DNA of 7,560 nt, from NCBI GenBank assembly GCA_012515365.1, contig JAAYYM010000191.1, positions 1-7,560 on the forward strand, in the 5' to 3' direction. How positions within the stretch are numbered: position 1 is the stretch's first letter; the number at the start of each line of letters is the position of its first letter. Made by a program: the position numbers and the translations under genes. Below, in pieces: positions 1-7,311 of the stretch. A model generated the notes under the pieces. It was not told where the DNA came from. It did no database searches and was given only the letters and a program-made list of their open reading frames with translations. The DNA comes from Clostridia bacterium. GTDB lineage: Bacteria; Bacillota_A; Clostridia; Lachnospirales; Lachnospiraceae.

Positions 1-725
1 AGATATACACCGGATATCCAAAAGCACCAGAGGTAACTGTTCTGGATCATTCCTTGGACGTACCAGTCCGACTGGCAGCAGGAACAGACTACAAACTTAC
101 CTATAAGAACAATACAAATCCTTCAACCGAAAGAAAATATGCGACTGTCTCGATTACCGGAAAAGGAAATTATACAGGAACTGTGAACACCTCTTTTCAT
201 ATTTTGAAAAATACATTTTCTGATTCACAGCTTTTGGTATATCCGAAGATACCGTCTCTATATTATAATGGAAAGACGCAAAAGGCTGAAATTATTGTTT
301 ATGACAAGTTGACACAGGAAGTACTAAAACCACAGACTGCCTATAAACTAACCTACTATAATATGAAAGAGCCGGGAACAGCAACCGTGCTTATCACTCC
401 TGCAGGCTCAGGATGGAGCAATGTCACAGCTACGAATAAGCCGATGCTAAGTACACAGTATGAAATCTTACCGGGAGATTTAAGTGATTCTGCAATTGTG
501 TCGATAAAAGCAATTAAGAGACAGAAATATAAAGGTAAGGCAATTGAGCCAAAACCGATTGTAAAGGTCAATGGACGACTATTGAAGCAGGGTGTTGATT
601 ATCAGGTTGAATATACCAATCATACTGGTATCAGCCGTCCTGATTACCGTCCGTTCTTAGTAATCAGGGGCATCGGACCAAGATATACAGGCAGTTCGGA
701 AAAAATGTATTTTGATATTTACTAA
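1..725 (+). CDS. C-terminal part of a secreted Ig-like repeat protein (5' end outside window)
   Basis: The reading frame is open from the first full codon at base 3 to the TAA at 723-725, so this is the 3' end of a longer gene; the TTG at 54 has no ribosome site and is not a credible start. The visible 240 residues are three diverged copies of one module. Each begins with an aromatic-x-G(K) motif (YTG near base 6, YNGK near 264, YKGK near 528) and continues with a proline/valine strand. An AYKLTY- or GTDY/GVDY-type motif is followed by a TYxN strand, then (in copies 1 and 3) a glycine-rich xIxGxGxxYTG strand, and closes with a short hydrophobic strand (FHIL, YEIL, FDIY). This pattern is familiar from bacterial Ig-like modules repeated in large secreted or surface proteins of gut Clostridia, where they act as stalks or adhesive spacers. 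No LPXTG, transmembrane anchor or SLH motif follows the last module, so attachment, if any, must lie upstream. The N-terminal functional domain cannot be seen. Confidence 0.8.
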   Translation, partial: IYTGYPKAPEVTVLDHSLDVPVRLAAGTDYKLTYKNNTNPSTERKYATVSITGKGNYTGTVNTSFHILKNTFSDSQLLVYPKIPSLYYNGKTQKAEIIVYDKLTQEVLKPQTAYKLTYYNMKEPGTATVLITPAGSGWSNVTATNKPMLSTQYEILPGDLSDSAIVSIKAIKRQKYKGKAIEPKPIVKVNGRLLKQGVDYQVEYTNHTGISRPDYRPFLVIRGIGPRYTGSSEKMYFDIY

Positions 726-754
726 TTGCCTTAAAAAGTGAATCATGATATCAT
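726..754 (+). promoter_or_regulatory. Possible sigma-A promoter for the diguanylate cyclase gene
   Basis: TTGCCT (726-731) and TATCAT (749-754) are separated by exactly 17 bases and match 4/6 and 5/6 of the consensus boxes. Transcription would begin near 761, downstream of the ATG at 745 and upstream of the ribosome site at 778. This agrees with translation starting at 790. No terminator is visible between the stop at 725 and this promoter, so read-through from the upstream gene is also possible. Confidence 0.4.
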
Positions 755-777
755 TAGATTTGGTTTTTGAGGGTGAT

Positions 778-782
778 AGGGG
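778..782 (+). promoter_or_regulatory. Ribosome binding site that decides the cyclase start
   Basis: AGGGG lies 7 bases before the ATG at 790. The in-frame ATG at 745 is preceded only by AAAAAGTGAATC, which has no convincing Shine-Dalgarno match. This is the main reason for placing the start at 790. Confidence 0.6.
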
Positions 783-789
783 TTATATC

Positions 790-1890
790 ATGAAGAGCAT
801 GAGTTATTTTAAACTTGATAAAAAGGATAAAGAGGCATTTTACCAGTCACAGTACAATTACTACCAGAGATTTAATCTCATGGTAGTAATTGTTGCGTGT
901 CTGGCTTCGACCACGTACTTTATTTCTGACTGCCAGCTTTTTGACCGTTTTGCTTTTGAGACGATCTTGCCAAGATTTGCAATTCTGATCCCACTTCTTA
1001 TTTATATTTATTTACAAAAACGTTGTAAAAACTATAAGATCATGGTGCCCTTTTCGCTTTTGATTCCACATCTGATCATGTGGGGAACTATCGGAGCAAT
1101 TTGGTTTTTACCGGACAGAAGTCATGCAAGAGAGGGCTTTATCATTATCCAGCTGGTATTTCTCGTTGTTTCATTTGCGGCACCGCCACTATGGGCATCT
1201 GCAAATGCAGCATTTTCTATTGCCAACATTCTGTTGTCTAATTTGTTTATTCATTATGAAGAATTTGATCTGATGATGTCACTGAACATACCGATGGTAT
1301 TTGGAATGTGCCTGGTGGTGTTTGTAATCACGGATACCTACTACGAACATTATGTTATGAAAAATGAACTGGAAGCATCACTGATGCAGGATCCGCTGAC
1401 CAGAGTGTTTAACAGAAACAAAATCGAAAGCCTGATTAATGATGGAAAGGATCTGCTAAGCATCAGCAAAAACATTACGATTATGATGTTAGACATTGAT
1501 TTCTTTAAACGTGTCAATGATGTTTACGGACATGATAAAGGAGACGAAATCCTGCAGTTCATTGCCGAACACATCAATCAGAGTGTGAGAAAAAATGATG
1601 TCGTGATCCGCTGGGGCGGTGAAGAATTTGTGATCATTATGTTTGACTGCAAACCAGAAAATGCGTTTGGTGTAGCAGAAAAGATGCGCAAGTCAATAGA
1701 GGAAGCAGATAATCATGTATGCAAGATTACCGTTTCTGTCGGTATTGCATTTTATGTGGATGACTATGAAAAAACAGTGAAGAGAGCGGACGAAGCATTG
1801 TACCATGCAAAGCAGACAGGCCGTAATAAAGTCGTAAGCTATGGACAAATGCTGGAAGAGAAAGCAGTGAATAACAGCGAAAAACAGTGA
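790..1890 (+). CDS. Membrane-anchored diguanylate cyclase (GGDEF family)
   Basis: Predicted to make cyclic di-GMP from two GTP. The 366-residue protein has a hydrophobic N-terminal half with about six membrane segments (roughly residues 30-47, 55-74, 84-106, 114-134, 138-152 and 165-182), then a C-terminal GGDEF domain from about residue 200. The active-site loop is GGEEF (276-280). The LDID motif (235 and 237) supplies the usual metal-binding aspartate, and FKRVND follows. RKND at 267-270, five residues before GGEEF, is a complete RxxD inhibitory site, so product feedback is likely. The membrane half matches no sensor family I can name; it could sense a ligand or simply anchor the enzyme. 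The start at 790 is preferred over 745 (381 residues) because of the ribosome site at 778-782. No terminator is seen downstream, and the operon promoter begins 19 bases after the stop. No other c-di-GMP gene is in view. Confidence 0.9.
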   Translation: MKSMSYFKLDKKDKEAFYQSQYNYYQRFNLMVVIVACLASTTYFISDCQLFDRFAFETILPRFAILIPLLIYIYLQKRCKNYKIMVPFSLLIPHLIMWGTIGAIWFLPDRSHAREGFIIIQLVFLVVSFAAPPLWASANAAFSIANILLSNLFIHYEEFDLMMSLNIPMVFGMCLVVFVITDTYYEHYVMKNELEASLMQDPLTRVFNRNKIESLINDGKDLLSISKNITIMMLDIDFFKRVNDVYGHDKGDEILQFIAEHINQSVRKNDVVIRWGGEEFVIIMFDCKPENAFGVAEKMRKSIEEADNHVCKITVSVGIAFYVDDYEKTVKRADEALYHAKQTGRNKVVSYGQMLEEKAVNNSEKQ

Positions 1891-1908
1891 AAAACAGAAA
1901 ACTAGTAG

Positions 1909-1937
1909 TTGACAAGAACACAAAATATGAATATAAT
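1909..1937 (+). promoter_or_regulatory. Perfect-consensus sigma-A promoter of the ior operon
   Basis: TTGACA (1909-1914) and TATAAT (1932-1937) are both exact consensus hexamers separated by the ideal 17 bases. Transcription would start near 1944, giving a leader of about 400 nt that contains the T-box before iorA. A strong constitutive promoter followed by an attenuator is the usual arrangement for T-box operons, so most control probably happens at premature termination. Confidence 0.88.
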
Positions 1938-1994
1938 TAATCTCAATTAGAATTTATGCAATCGTAAAATGCATTGATGGTGTTGTTTTATCGT

Positions 1995-2265
1995 AGATTA
2001 TGATAAGCGCAGTAGAAGATTGTTTTCTTTAAGAGAGAGGGAGTCACCGGCTGAGAGCTTCCTTAAGTTCAGACAATCATTCGAATTTCCCACCGGAGCA
2101 GTTTCCTTGAAATGAATTTCTTTCACAATAAGAGTTCGCAGTAAAGGAAAACGTCACTGTACGTTACACAGACAGAGTGCCTGTATGCCTTCATAGGTCA
2201 ACAGGAATTTGGGTGGTACCGCGAGCTGATTAGTTTCGTCCCTTTTATGGGATGGAGCTTTTTTT
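1995..2265 (+). promoter_or_regulatory. T-box riboswitch, probably tRNA-Phe responsive
   Basis: The canonical T-box GGGTGGTACCGCG is at 2211-2223. It reads UGGU at 2214-2217, which pairs with an uncharged tRNA 3' end carrying A73. The antiterminator pairs GGG (2211-2213) with CCC (2240-2242) and GCG (2221-2223) with CGT (2237-2239), around the 7-nt bulge. Stem I is visible. AGTA (2011-2014) faces GAA (2083-2085) as the loop-E motif of the specifier loop. The helix above it pairs 2015-2017 with 2080-2082 and 2019-2023 with 2073-2077. The upper part contains AGAGAG and GGGAG/CTTCC (2039-2043/2058-2062) around a CTGAGAG motif. Directly after GAA comes TTTC: reading from either 2086 or 2087 gives a Phe codon (UUU or UUC). 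The nucleotide after the specifier is C rather than the usual purine, and CCC just before ACC would be a less likely Pro reading. Stem III is near 2180-2205. Confidence 0.93.
2232..2265 (+). terminator. T-box intrinsic terminator
   Basis: An 11-bp helix pairs 2232-2242 with 2249-2259 (loop TTTTAT, a few G-U pairs) and ends in seven T at 2259-2265. Its left arm includes CGTCCC (2237-2242), the same bases needed for the antiterminator. The two folds are therefore mutually exclusive, as a T-box requires. Confidence 0.9.
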
Positions 2266-2269
2266 ATTA

Positions 2270-2288
2270 TCATAAGGATTTCTTATGA
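2270..2288 (+). other. Small hairpin between T-box terminator and iorA
   Basis: TCATAAG (2270-2276) and CTTATGA (2282-2288) are perfect 7-bp arms around a 5-nt loop. There is no T-run, so it is not a terminator. It would form only in read-through transcripts and could protect or position the mRNA 5' of the iorA ribosome site. No function can be assigned. Confidence 0.4.
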
Positions 2289-2343
2289 GATGCCTATTTT
2301 ATCAATCGAACTATGAAACGTTGAATCAGAAGGAGAAAATCAA

Positions 2344-4095
2344 ATGAGTGATCAGAAACAAAAAGTCGTAATGTTAGGAAATGAAGCCATTGCAAGAGGC
2401 GCCTATGAAGCAGGAGTAAAGGTATCCGCTGCTTATCCGGGTACACCAAGTACAGAAATCAGCGAAAACCTTGTACAATATAAGGACAGTTTGTACTGTG
2501 AATGGTCTCCAAATGAAAAGGTGGCCATGGAAGTAGCAATCGGTGCTTCTATCAGCGGTGTCCGTTCTATGGCATCTATGAAGCATGTGGGTGTTAATGT
2601 GGCAGCAGATCCTTTATATACCAATGCATATATGGGCGTTGGCGGTGGACTTGTAATGGTCGCAGCTGATGATCCGGGATTATATAGCTCACAGAATGAG
2701 CAGGATACCAGAATGGTGGCAAGAGCAGCACAGGTTCCTGTTATAGAGCCATCTGACTCTCAGGAAGCAAAAGATTTTATGAAATATGCATTTGAACTGA
2801 GTGAAAAATATGACACACCAGTCATTTTGAGAACAACAACAAGACTTGCACATTCTCAGGGAATGGTTGAGCTGTGTGAGCGTGAAGATATTGCAGATAA
2901 GCCATATGAAAGAAATCCAGTCAAAAACGTTATGATGCCTGCAAATGCAGTAAAGCGTCATTTGGTAGTGGAGGCTAGAAATAAACAGCTTGAGGAAGAT
3001 GGATGTACGTTTCCGATTAACCGTATCGAAATGAATGATACAAAGATCGGTATCATTACAAGCGGTATCCCTTATCAGTACGTGAAAGAAGCCATCCCGA
3101 GTGCCTCCGTATTAAAGCTTGGTATCGTGAATCCGCTTCCTAGAAAACTGATCGAAGATTTTGCGAAGAAAGTAGATACACTTTATATCGTAGAAGAGCT
3201 TGATCCATTGATTGAAACACAGGTTAAATCTTGGGGAATCAAGGCAATCGGTAAAGAAATTCTGACTGTGCAGGGTGAATACAGTGCCAATATGCTAAGA
3301 CGTGCAATCCTTCAAATAGAAGTGAATACAGAGGCACCGGCACAAATCCCTAACAGACCTCCAATTCTTTGTCCGGGTTGTCCACATAGAAGTGTATATT
3401 CTGTGTTAAATAAACTTAAAATCCATGCAGCAGGTGATATCGGATGTTATACACTCGGAGCGGTGCCACCGCTTAGTGTAGTTGATACGTGCGTACGTAT
3501 GGGTGCCAGCATTTCCACACTTCATGGTATGGAGAAGGCAAAGGGAAAAGATTATATTAAAAACTGGGTAGCCGTAATCGGTGATTCCACATTTATGCAT
3601 ACAGGTGTTAATTCTCTGATCAACATGGTTTACAATCAGGGCACCGGAACTGTTATGATCCTTGATAATTCTACAACAGGAATGACAGGGCATCAGGATC
3701 ACGCAGCAACAGGAACAACGCTGCAAGGAGATCCGACCTATGCAATCAATATTATGAAACTTTGTGAATCAATCGGTATCAAACATGTTATAGAGGTCAA
3801 TGCATTTGACACTACAGCACTTGAAAAGATTGTAAAAGAGGAAACAGCAAGAGATGAAGTGTCAGTGATCATTACAAAGTCTCCATGTGTATTGCTGAAT
3901 AAAACTCCGATTACGAAAAAGTGTGTGGCAGATCCTGCAAAATGTAAGAAATGCGGCATGTGTATGAAACCGGGATGCCCTGCACTTACAAAAAATGCAG
4001 ACGGTACGGTATCTGTTAACGATACAATGTGTAACGGTTGCGGACTTTGTAAGAGCTTATGTAAGTTTGGCGCAATCGAGGATGTTGCAATATAG
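2344..4095 (+). CDS. iorA: Indolepyruvate ferredoxin oxidoreductase, alpha subunit
   Basis: Catalytic subunit of the thiamine-diphosphate enzyme that interconverts aryl-pyruvates (indolepyruvate, phenylpyruvate, hydroxyphenylpyruvate) with arylacetyl-CoA, CO2 and reduced ferredoxin. At 583 residues it is close to the family's usual length. The N-terminal pyrimidine-binding domain has AYPGTPSTE (about 30-38) and the NEK glutamate E58 expected to activate the cofactor. A middle domain follows to about 330. CPGCPH (343-348) opens the pyrophosphate-binding domain, with GDS at 413-415 and LDNSTTGMTGHQDH after it. A C-terminal two-cluster ferredoxin domain holds C534, C537, C540, C545 and C563, C566, C569, C573. 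The first motif has the four-residue gap before CP known from IorA, and the last cysteine is followed by K rather than P. AGGAG at 2331-2335 sits 8 bases before the ATG. It is the first gene after the T-box and forms a complex with the next gene product. The pathway direction is inferred from the leader. Confidence 0.96.
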   Translation: MSDQKQKVVMLGNEAIARGAYEAGVKVSAAYPGTPSTEISENLVQYKDSLYCEWSPNEKVAMEVAIGASISGVRSMASMKHVGVNVAADPLYTNAYMGVGGGLVMVAADDPGLYSSQNEQDTRMVARAAQVPVIEPSDSQEAKDFMKYAFELSEKYDTPVILRTTTRLAHSQGMVELCEREDIADKPYERNPVKNVMMPANAVKRHLVVEARNKQLEEDGCTFPINRIEMNDTKIGIITSGIPYQYVKEAIPSASVLKLGIVNPLPRKLIEDFAKKVDTLYIVEELDPLIETQVKSWGIKAIGKEILTVQGEYSANMLRRAILQIEVNTEAPAQIPNRPPILCPGCPHRSVYSVLNKLKIHAAGDIGCYTLGAVPPLSVVDTCVRMGASISTLHGMEKAKGKDYIKNWVAVIGDSTFMHTGVNSLINMVYNQGTGTVMILDNSTTGMTGHQDHAATGTTLQGDPTYAINIMKLCESIGIKHVIEVNAFDTTALEKIVKEETARDEVSVIITKSPCVLLNKTPITKKCVADPAKCKKCGMCMKPGCPALTKNADGTVSVNDTMCNGCGLCKSLCKFGAIEDVAI

Positions 4096-4136
4096 ATAGA
4101 ACTGATCAAAGTTATCAATTAAATGGAGGATTCGTC

Positions 4137-4709
4137 ATGGAAACGAAAAATATAATGATTGTTGGTGTAGGTGGACAGGGAACATTACTTACGAGCCGTA
4201 TTTTAGGCGGTATTACTATAGATGCAGGTTATGATGTGAAGCTTTCTGAGGTACATGGAATGGCCCAGAGAGGTGGCAGTGTCGTAACGTTTGTCAGATA
4301 TGGGGAACAGGTAGCAGAGCCTATCGTAGAAGAGGGTCAGGCAGATGTTCTCATCGCATTTGAGCAGCTTGAAGCGCTGCGATATGCACATTTTTTGAAA
4401 CCGGATGGAGTCATCATCGCAAATGACCAGCGAATTGACCCTATGCCCGTGGTCATCGGAGCAGCAGAATATCCGGATCATATATTAGAAGATCTTTCAA
4501 AAAAATACAAGGTGATCACCGTAGATGCTATGAGTGAAGCAAAGAAGCTTGGTAATTCCAGAGTCTTTAATGTAATTGTATTAGGCATCGCTGCAAGGCA
4601 TATGGATTTTTCTAAGGAAGACTGGATGAAGGTAATCGAAAAGACAGTCAAACCAAAAACAATTGAGATAAATAAACGAGCATTTGAGGTAGGTTTTGAG
4701 GAATTATAA
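4137..4709 (+). CDS. iorB: Indolepyruvate ferredoxin oxidoreductase, beta subunit
   Basis: Gamma/beta-type subunit of 2-oxoacid:ferredoxin oxidoreductases, partner of IorA in the cytoplasm. The 190-residue length is normal for stand-alone IorB. The glycine-rich GVGGQG (10-15) near the N-terminus and EVHGMAQRGGSV (38-49) are the family signatures. The rest is the expected alpha/beta domain, with ADVLIAFEQLEALR and RVFNVIVLG segments. GGAGG at 4125-4129 lies 7 bases before the ATG. It follows iorA after 41 bases with no promoter or terminator between them, so the two should be translated from one message. There are no iron-sulfur cysteine motifs, as expected; the clusters are in IorA. Confidence 0.95.
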   Translation: METKNIMIVGVGGQGTLLTSRILGGITIDAGYDVKLSEVHGMAQRGGSVVTFVRYGEQVAEPIVEEGQADVLIAFEQLEALRYAHFLKPDGVIIANDQRIDPMPVVIGAAEYPDHILEDLSKKYKVITVDAMSEAKKLGNSRVFNVIVLGIAARHMDFSKEDWMKVIEKTVKPKTIEINKRAFEVGFEEL

Positions 4710-4757
4710 CTTGAAATGTTCGCGCAATAGGATGATAATGAAAGAGAGGAAACTGCT

Positions 4758-6056
4758 ATGATATGGAATGAAGCAAGAGAATGCATGAGCAGAGATGAAA
4801 TGCAGCATTTACAGAGCGCAAGACTAGTGAAGTTAGTCGACCGCGTTTATCATAATGTAGAATTCTACCGGAAGAAAATGCAGGCACTTGGCTTGGAACC
4901 CGGAGATATACATGGAATAGAAGATTTAAATAAGCTTCCCTACACAACGAAGCTTGACTTAAGAGATAATTACCCATTTGGATTATTTGCAGTACCACAG
5001 TCAGAGGTGGTACGTGTCCATGCATCATCAGGTACAACAGGCAAAGCAACTGTTGTTGGATATACCAGACGTGACATCGAGATCTGGAGTGAATGTGTTG
5101 CCAGAGCGATGTCTCAGGCGGGCATTACAAAGAATGACATCATCCAGGTCGCATATGGCTACGGGTTATTCACTGGAGGACTTGGCGCACATTATGGTGC
5201 AGAGAAGCTTGGTGCAACTGTTGTTCCGATGTCTACCGGAAATACAAAGAAATTGACGACAATGATGCAGGATTTTGGTGCAACAGCAATCGCATGTACG
5301 CCGTCCTATCTGTTACATATTGCTGAAACACTTGAGGAATCAGGCGATATCAAACATATCAAATTAAAAGCAGCCATTTGTGGCGCAGAGCCATGGACAG
5401 AAAATATGCGTCTTCAGATCGAAAAACGTCTGAATATTAAAGCGTATGATATTTATGGATTGTCAGAAGTCATGGGACCAGGTGTTGCATGTGACTGTGA
5501 ACATCATAATGGTCTGCATGTTTATGAGGATCATTTCCTTCCTGAAATCATCAATCCTGACACATTAGAGCCTGTAGCGCAGGGGGAGACAGGAGAGCTT
5601 GTATTTACGACACTGACAAAAGAGGCTTTGCCGTTGCTTCGTTACCGTACCAAAGATCTGACAAGCATCGACTATTCAACATGTGAGTGTGGACGTACAC
5701 TTCCGAGAATCTCCAGATTTAAGGGACGTAGTGATGATATGCTGATTATCCGTGGCGTTAACGTATTCCCTTCACAGGTGGAAGCAGCGCTTCTTGAAGT
5801 GAGTGAATCAACACCGTACTATCTGATGATCGTAGATCGTGTTAACCATCAGGATACGTTGGAAATCTGGGTAGAAGTCAATGAGAAATTCTTCTCAGAT
5901 GATATGCGTGCACTGGATGCTTTAAATAAGAAAATTGCAAATACGATTAAAATGGCATTGGGACTTGCTGTCAAAGTGAAATTGGTTGAGCCGAAGACCA
6001 TTGAGAGAAGTGAAGGCAAGGCAAAACGTGTAATCGATAAACGTGTCTTAGTGTAA
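4758..6056 (+). CDS. paaK: Phenylacetate-CoA ligase (arylacetate-CoA ligase)
   Basis: Adenylate-forming ligase that makes phenylacetyl-CoA, or a related arylacetyl-CoA, from the acid, ATP and CoA. At 432 residues it is full length for PaaK. Visible motifs are the nucleotide loop SSGTTGK (90-96), YGLSE (233-237), LLRYRTKDL, the hinge region [21 protein letters not shown] and SEGKAKR near the C-terminus, with K421 as the expected adenylation lysine. Four cysteines in two CxC pairs (C245/C247 and C309/C311), with histidines at 249-250 and 254, could bind zinc; this is inference. AGAGG at 4745-4749 precedes the ATG by 8 bases. Its place between iorB and the ACT gene links it to the same metabolites: it can supply arylacetyl-CoA to IorAB for reductive carboxylation. 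In the opposite sense, PaaK-type ligases can act with IorAB in ATP-yielding amino-acid fermentation. The exact aryl group cannot be told from sequence. Confidence 0.93.
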   Translation: MIWNEARECMSRDEMQHLQSARLVKLVDRVYHNVEFYRKKMQALGLEPGDIHGIEDLNKLPYTTKLDLRDNYPFGLFAVPQSEVVRVHASSGTTGKATVVGYTRRDIEIWSECVARAMSQAGITKNDIIQVAYGYGLFTGGLGAHYGAEKLGATVVPMSTGNTKKLTTMMQDFGATAIACTPSYLLHIAETLEESGDIKHIKLKAAICGAEPWTENMRLQIEKRLNIKAYDIYGLSEVMGPGVACDCEHHNGLHVYEDHFLPEIINPDTLEPVAQGETGELVFTTLTKEALPLLRYRTKDLTSIDYSTCECGRTLPRISRFKGRSDDMLIIRGVNVFPSQVEAALLEVSESTPYYLMIVDRVNHQDTLEIWVEVNEKFFSDDMRALDALNKKIANTIKMALGLAVKVKLVEPKTIERSEGKAKRVIDKRVLV

Positions 6057-6069
6057 AGGAGGGGTCTAT

Positions 6070-6486
6070 ATGTCAGTAAAACAAGTATCAGTCTTTATGG
6101 AGAACCGAGAGGGCAGGCTGTCAAAAGTAATGAAGACACTTGCAGACGAGCAGATCAATGTGGCATCACTCAGCATGGCTGAGACAGAAGACTATGGTGT
6201 ACTGCGTCTGATCGTTTCTAAACCGGAACGTGCCTTGGAGGTTCTGAAGGAACATGAAATATCAGCAAAACTGACGAATGTCGTAGCAGTTAAGATTTCC
6301 AATGAAATCGGATCATTTAATCAACTGCTCAAGCCGCTTGAAAATTTAAATATTGAATACCTGTATGTACTCTCAACAAAGAGCTATGTATCAATGATCC
6401 TTAAGATTGCAGACGTCGTAACAGCAGAAAAACAGCTGACTGACGCCGGATATGAGCTGCTTAGTGAAGAAGAGGCTTACAAATAA
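6070..6486 (+). CDS. Tandem ACT-domain protein (amino-acid-binding regulator)
   Basis: A 138-residue protein made of two ACT domains and nothing else: about residues 4-70, opening VSVFMENREGRLSKV, and about 72-135, opening VKISNEIGSFNQLLKPL. ACT domains bind amino acids at domain or dimer interfaces. Stand-alone double-ACT proteins of this size often sit beside PaaK/IOR genes in anaerobes, and their role is mostly unproven. The very strong AAAGGAGG ribosome site (6055-6062) overlaps the paaK stop codon, and the gap is only 13 bases, so translation is probably coupled to paaK. A plausible job is sensing phenylalanine or another aromatic amino acid and modulating PaaK or IorAB. It has no DNA-binding or catalytic domain. 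Confidence 0.88.
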   Translation: MSVKQVSVFMENREGRLSKVMKTLADEQINVASLSMAETEDYGVLRLIVSKPERALEVLKEHEISAKLTNVVAVKISNEIGSFNQLLKPLENLNIEYLYVLSTKSYVSMILKIADVVTAEKQLTDAGYELLSEEEAYK

Positions 6487-6546
6487 TACAGATTTAAGTG
6501 ATCATGATTCTGGATGGAAGTATATACGAGATAAGGTGGAAGTTAT

Positions 6547-7227
6547 ATGGTTATTACAGAGCGTTTCGCTGGAGAAACGGCGCGTGAATACGCATTCCGT
6601 ATGTTAAAAGATAATATTGTATCCTTAGAGTTAAAACCCGGAAGCAGCATCAGCGAAAACGAGTTGTCAAAAGAATTAGGGGTAAGCAGAACTCCAATCA
6701 GGGAAGCAATCATTGACTTAAACAAAGCTATGATCGTCGAAATCTATCCACAGCGGGGAAGCTACATTTCTTTAGTGGATCCGCAAATGGTAGAGGAGTC
6801 CAGATTCTTAAGAAAGGTACTCGATACCGCGGTTATAGAGCTTGCCTGCAAACTGGCAACGAAAGAGGATATCCTGAAACTTGAAGAGAATGTTAAACTA
6901 CAGGAATTCTATCTTCAAAATATTGTAGCAGACAAAATCCTACAGCTTGATAATGAATTTCATAAAATGATATTTTCAATAGCCAAAAAAGAAAGCATCT
7001 ATACCATGAAAAGTACAATGATGATCCACTATGACCGTGTACGTACCATGACGATGGTCGCTGTTAAAGATATGAAGATCGTCAAGGATCATCGCATGAT
7101 GTTAGAAGCCATCCGCGACAACGACCCGGAAACAGCCAAACAGCTGGTCGAAAAACATCTAGGCCGATATGATGTAGACGAAGGTCAGATCCGCAAGCAA
7201 TACCCCGAATACTTTGTATTTGAATAA
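6547..7227 (+). CDS. GntR-family transcriptional regulator, FadR/FCD subfamily
   Basis: A 226-residue DNA-binding regulator. The N-terminal winged helix-turn-helix covers about residues 10-75, with LSKELGVSRTPIREA (40-54) as the recognition segment typical of GntR. The all-helical C-terminal FCD domain (about 85-215) keeps the usual metal/ligand set D135, H139, H182 and H204, so it probably binds a metal and a small carboxylate. Family ligands are organic or fatty acids, so an arylacetate or aryl-pyruvate is a reasonable guess here. AGGTGG (6534-6539) is 8 bases before the ATG. It follows the ACT gene by 60 bases without a clear promoter, though that gap holds two 8-bp palindromes (ATCATGAT 6501-6508, GTATATAC 6520-6527) that could be an operator. 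A terminator follows, so it is probably the last gene of the operon and may control it or the palindrome region downstream. Confidence 0.92.
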   Translation: MVITERFAGETAREYAFRMLKDNIVSLELKPGSSISENELSKELGVSRTPIREAIIDLNKAMIVEIYPQRGSYISLVDPQMVEESRFLRKVLDTAVIELACKLATKEDILKLEENVKLQEFYLQNIVADKILQLDNEFHKMIFSIAKKESIYTMKSTMMIHYDRVRTMTMVAVKDMKIVKDHRMMLEAIRDNDPETAKQLVEKHLGRYDVDEGQIRKQYPEYFVFE

Positions 7228-7258
7228 AAACATATCAATCACAATAGCTTTCTTAAGC

Positions 7259-7287
7259 AGCCCTGATGAAAAAACAGTCAGGGCTTT
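7259..7287 (+). terminator. Probable terminator of the ior operon
   Basis: AGCCCTGA (7259-7266) and TCAGGGCT (7278-7285) form a perfect 8-bp GC-rich stem with an 11-nt loop, 31 bases after the gntR stop. The following tract (TTTCTCTATT, overlapping the stem end) is T-rich but broken by C. Termination is therefore likely but may be incomplete. Confidence 0.7.
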
Positions 7288-7311
7288 CTCTATTCCATTC
7301 CAAGTCAATTT

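Noticed and set aside
745..754. 10-bp palindrome ATGATATCAT near the cyclase promoter.
   Set aside because: Too short and AT-rich to separate from chance, though it overlaps the proposed -10 box.
745..789. Upstream ATG at 745 as the start of the cyclase gene.
   Set aside because: No Shine-Dalgarno before it, whereas AGGGG precedes ATG 790 at good spacing, and the likely promoter would start RNA near 761.
1876..1899. Short tandem CAG(C/T)GAAAAA repeat around the cyclase stop codon.
   Set aside because: Only two imperfect copies in an A-rich tail; no structure or function suggested.
2049..2057. GGCTGAGAG resembles the TPP riboswitch core.
   Set aside because: The rest of the TPP motif is missing; the string sits in the distal part of T-box Stem I, and a full T-box with terminator follows.
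3738..4118. 126-codon open frame on the minus strand opposite iorA.
   Set aside because: Antisense shadow of a gene with clear conserved motifs on the + strand; no ribosome site or recognisable protein.
4978..5256. 92-codon frame inside paaK on the + strand.
   Set aside because: Overlaps the conserved SSGTTGK region of paaK in another frame and has no family features.
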